From assembly GCF_900112355.1 (NCBI RefSeq), contig NZ_FOLM01000018.1, forward strand, positions 57,407 to 104,370: a stretch of 46,964 bases of DNA, given 5' to 3'. Position numbers and translations under genes: made by a program. This stretch comes from Streptomyces aidingensis (GTDB taxonomy: Bacteria; Actinomycetota; Actinomycetes; Streptomycetales; Streptomycetaceae). This document shows, one piece after another, positions 45,927 to 46,964 of the stretch. The notes beneath the pieces were generated by a model. It was not told the DNA's origin and made no database searches. It worked only from the letters and a program-made list of their open reading frames with translations. Positions within the stretch are counted from its first letter, which is position 1. Every line of letters starts with the position of its first letter.

Positions 45927-46550
45927 TCAGGGGAGCGAGAGGCGGTCCACGACCATGGTCTCCAGCTCCTCCAGGGAGAGCCGGGCGCCCAGCGAGGTGA
46001 ACACCAGCGACCGGTAGCCGGGATCCGCCGGGGAGGAGAGGGTGATCACGGCGAACGGCTCGTCGAAGTCCTCGCAGGAGTTGGTGCACTCGGTATAGGT
46101 CTGGGTGAAGAGCAGCGCCGTGCCGAGCGGGGTGGTGACCTCGCGGCCGGCTGCGGCCGTCTCGCCGGGGATGTCCTCGGCTGACCGGTAGACCGGGTGG
46201 CGTCCGTTCAGCGGGTGGTCGTGGACGTCCTCGTCGACGGCGCAGGCGTCGTTCGCCGCGTAGACCGTCAGTCCCGGCGCATCGTCGCCGGTGTCGTCCC
46301 AGGCCAGGGGCCGGCAGCCGGCTCCGCCGTCGCCGAGCAGCCCGTGGGCGAGCCGGTCGTCGTCGCGGTCCAGCCGGGTGCCCTGGGGCAGGGCGAGCAC
46401 GAAGTCGGGCACCAGTCCCTCGCCGTCGGCCGCCACCGGTGCGGTGGCCGGTCGTTCCTCACCGCTTTCGCCGCTGTCGCAGGCGGTCAGCAGCCCGGCG
46501 CACACCAGCGCCGTCAGGAGGCTGCCCCGCGCCCCGCTCATCCGTCTCAT
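45927..46550 (-). CDS. Putative lipoprotein of unknown function
   Basis: 207 residues. A signal peptide ends in the lipobox LLTAC (Cys24), followed by an acidic Gly/Glu linker and a small globular domain with paired cysteines (CRPL, DACAVD, ECTNSCEDF). I do not recognise the family. It is probably anchored on the outer face of the membrane. It converges with the SpoIIE-type gene, with a 36-bp gap. Confidence 0.75.
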   Translation of the reverse strand: MRRMSGARGSLLTALVCAGLLTACDSGESGEERPATAPVAADGEGLVPDFVLALPQGTRLDRDDDRLAHGLLGDGGAGCRPLAWDDTGDDAPGLTVYAANDACAVDEDVHDHPLNGRHPVYRSAEDIPGETAAAGREVTTPLGTALLFTQTYTECTNSCEDFDEPFAVITLSSPADPGYRSLVFTSLGARLSLEELETMVVDRLSLP

Positions 46551-46658
46551 GTCCGGCTCCCTTCCCCGGCCAGGGACGTCCGGCGGTCGCGGGCGGTTCC
46601 CGCCGGAGCCGGCCGCCGGGCACGGGCCCGGGCGGCCGGCCGGTACGGGGGGGGTGGG

Positions 46659-46964
46659 TCAGGTGGTGGTGCAGGTGGTGCCGTTGAGGGTGAAGGTGGT
46701 GGGGGCGGGGTTGGTGGTGCCTCTGGTGCCGATGAAGCCGAGGGTGACCGAGCCGCCGGCGGGGATGGTGCGGGTCCAGTCCGCGGGGGTGACGCTGACC
46801 GTGTTCCCGTTCTGGGCGGGGGTGCCGCCCCACATGTTGGTGACCCTCTGCCCGGCGGGGAAGGCGAAGTCCAGGGTCCAGCCGGTCAGGGCGGTGGCGG
46901 CGGTGTTGCGGATGACGATCTCGCCCTGGAAGCCGCTGCCCCAGTCGCCCGCCACCCGGTAGTC
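46659..46964 (-). CDS. C-terminal CBM2 domain of a truncated-by-window enzyme
   Basis: About 101 codons reading in from the right edge and ending ... TFTLNGTTCTTT. The sequence (DWGSGFQGEIVIRN, LTGWTLDFAFPAGQ, WGGTPAQNGNTVSV, GSVTLGFIGTRG) is a family 2 cellulose/xylan-binding module with its surface tryptophans. It is normally the last domain of a secreted cellulase, xylanase or LPMO. The catalytic part lies beyond the window. Confidence 0.92.
   Translation of the reverse strand, partial: DYRVAGDWGSGFQGEIVIRNTAATALTGWTLDFAFPAGQRVTNMWGGTPAQNGNTVSVTPADWTRTIPAGGSVTLGFIGTRGTTNPAPTTFTLNGTTCTTT

Overview
The window is high-GC actinomycete DNA, most likely Streptomyces. The signs are strong G/C at third codon positions, SARP-family regulators, a Zur-type set of cysteine-free ribosomal proteins, DasR-like sites, and secreted polysaccharide-degrading enzymes. 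No rRNA, tRNA, CRISPR array, transposase or integrase was seen.

Region 1 (1-17682) is the edge of a non-ribosomal peptide (NRPS) cluster. Two translationally coupled NRPS genes read leftward. The upstream one (4877-11497 side) is C-A-T-C-A-T with a threonine-like first adenylation pocket. The downstream one is C-A-T-C-A and runs off the left edge. Upstream lie a divergent M20 N-carbamoyl-amino-acid-hydrolase-like gene and two divergent AfsR/SARP-type regulators. Their shared promoter region holds three hexamers spaced exactly 11 bp apart, the classic SARP site layout. No MbtH gene is visible.

Region 2 (17741-20823) is a carboxyl-methyltransferase-like gene joined to a zinc-starvation unit. 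L33, a CobW-like protein and L32 read left; L28 and S14 read right. A Zur-box-like sequence sits between them. The CobW-like protein keeps the CxCC metal motif but has lost the P-loop GK(T/S).

Region 3 (21013-28889) holds a rhodopsin-transducer-like protein, a GH15 hydrolase, a membrane-anchored ricin-lectin protein and a large secreted ThuA/sorbosone-dehydrogenase/PKD/CBM6/F5-8C protein. The last has a complex 5' region with a possible leaderless 30-codon ORF and a perfect 18-bp palindrome on a promoter.

Region 4 (28969-35062) is the most unusual part. A stand-alone adenylation enzyme, a six-helix membrane flavoreductase and a crotonase form a tight leftward operon, with a GNAT gene and a type II thioesterase nearby. 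The adenylation enzyme has no carrier domain and has Asn where the A3 Lys should be. This looks like a small uncharacterised acid-activation and redox pathway.

Region 5 (35074-46964) is ordinary accessory genome: a LysR/SDR/beta-hydroxyacid dehydrogenase operon, a short AraC regulator beside a UvrA-like ABC ATPase, an AA10 LPMO with two DasR-like sites, a GH10 xylanase with its own palindromic operator, a SpoIIE-type phosphatase, a small lipoprotein and the C-terminal CBM2 of an enzyme cut by the right edge.
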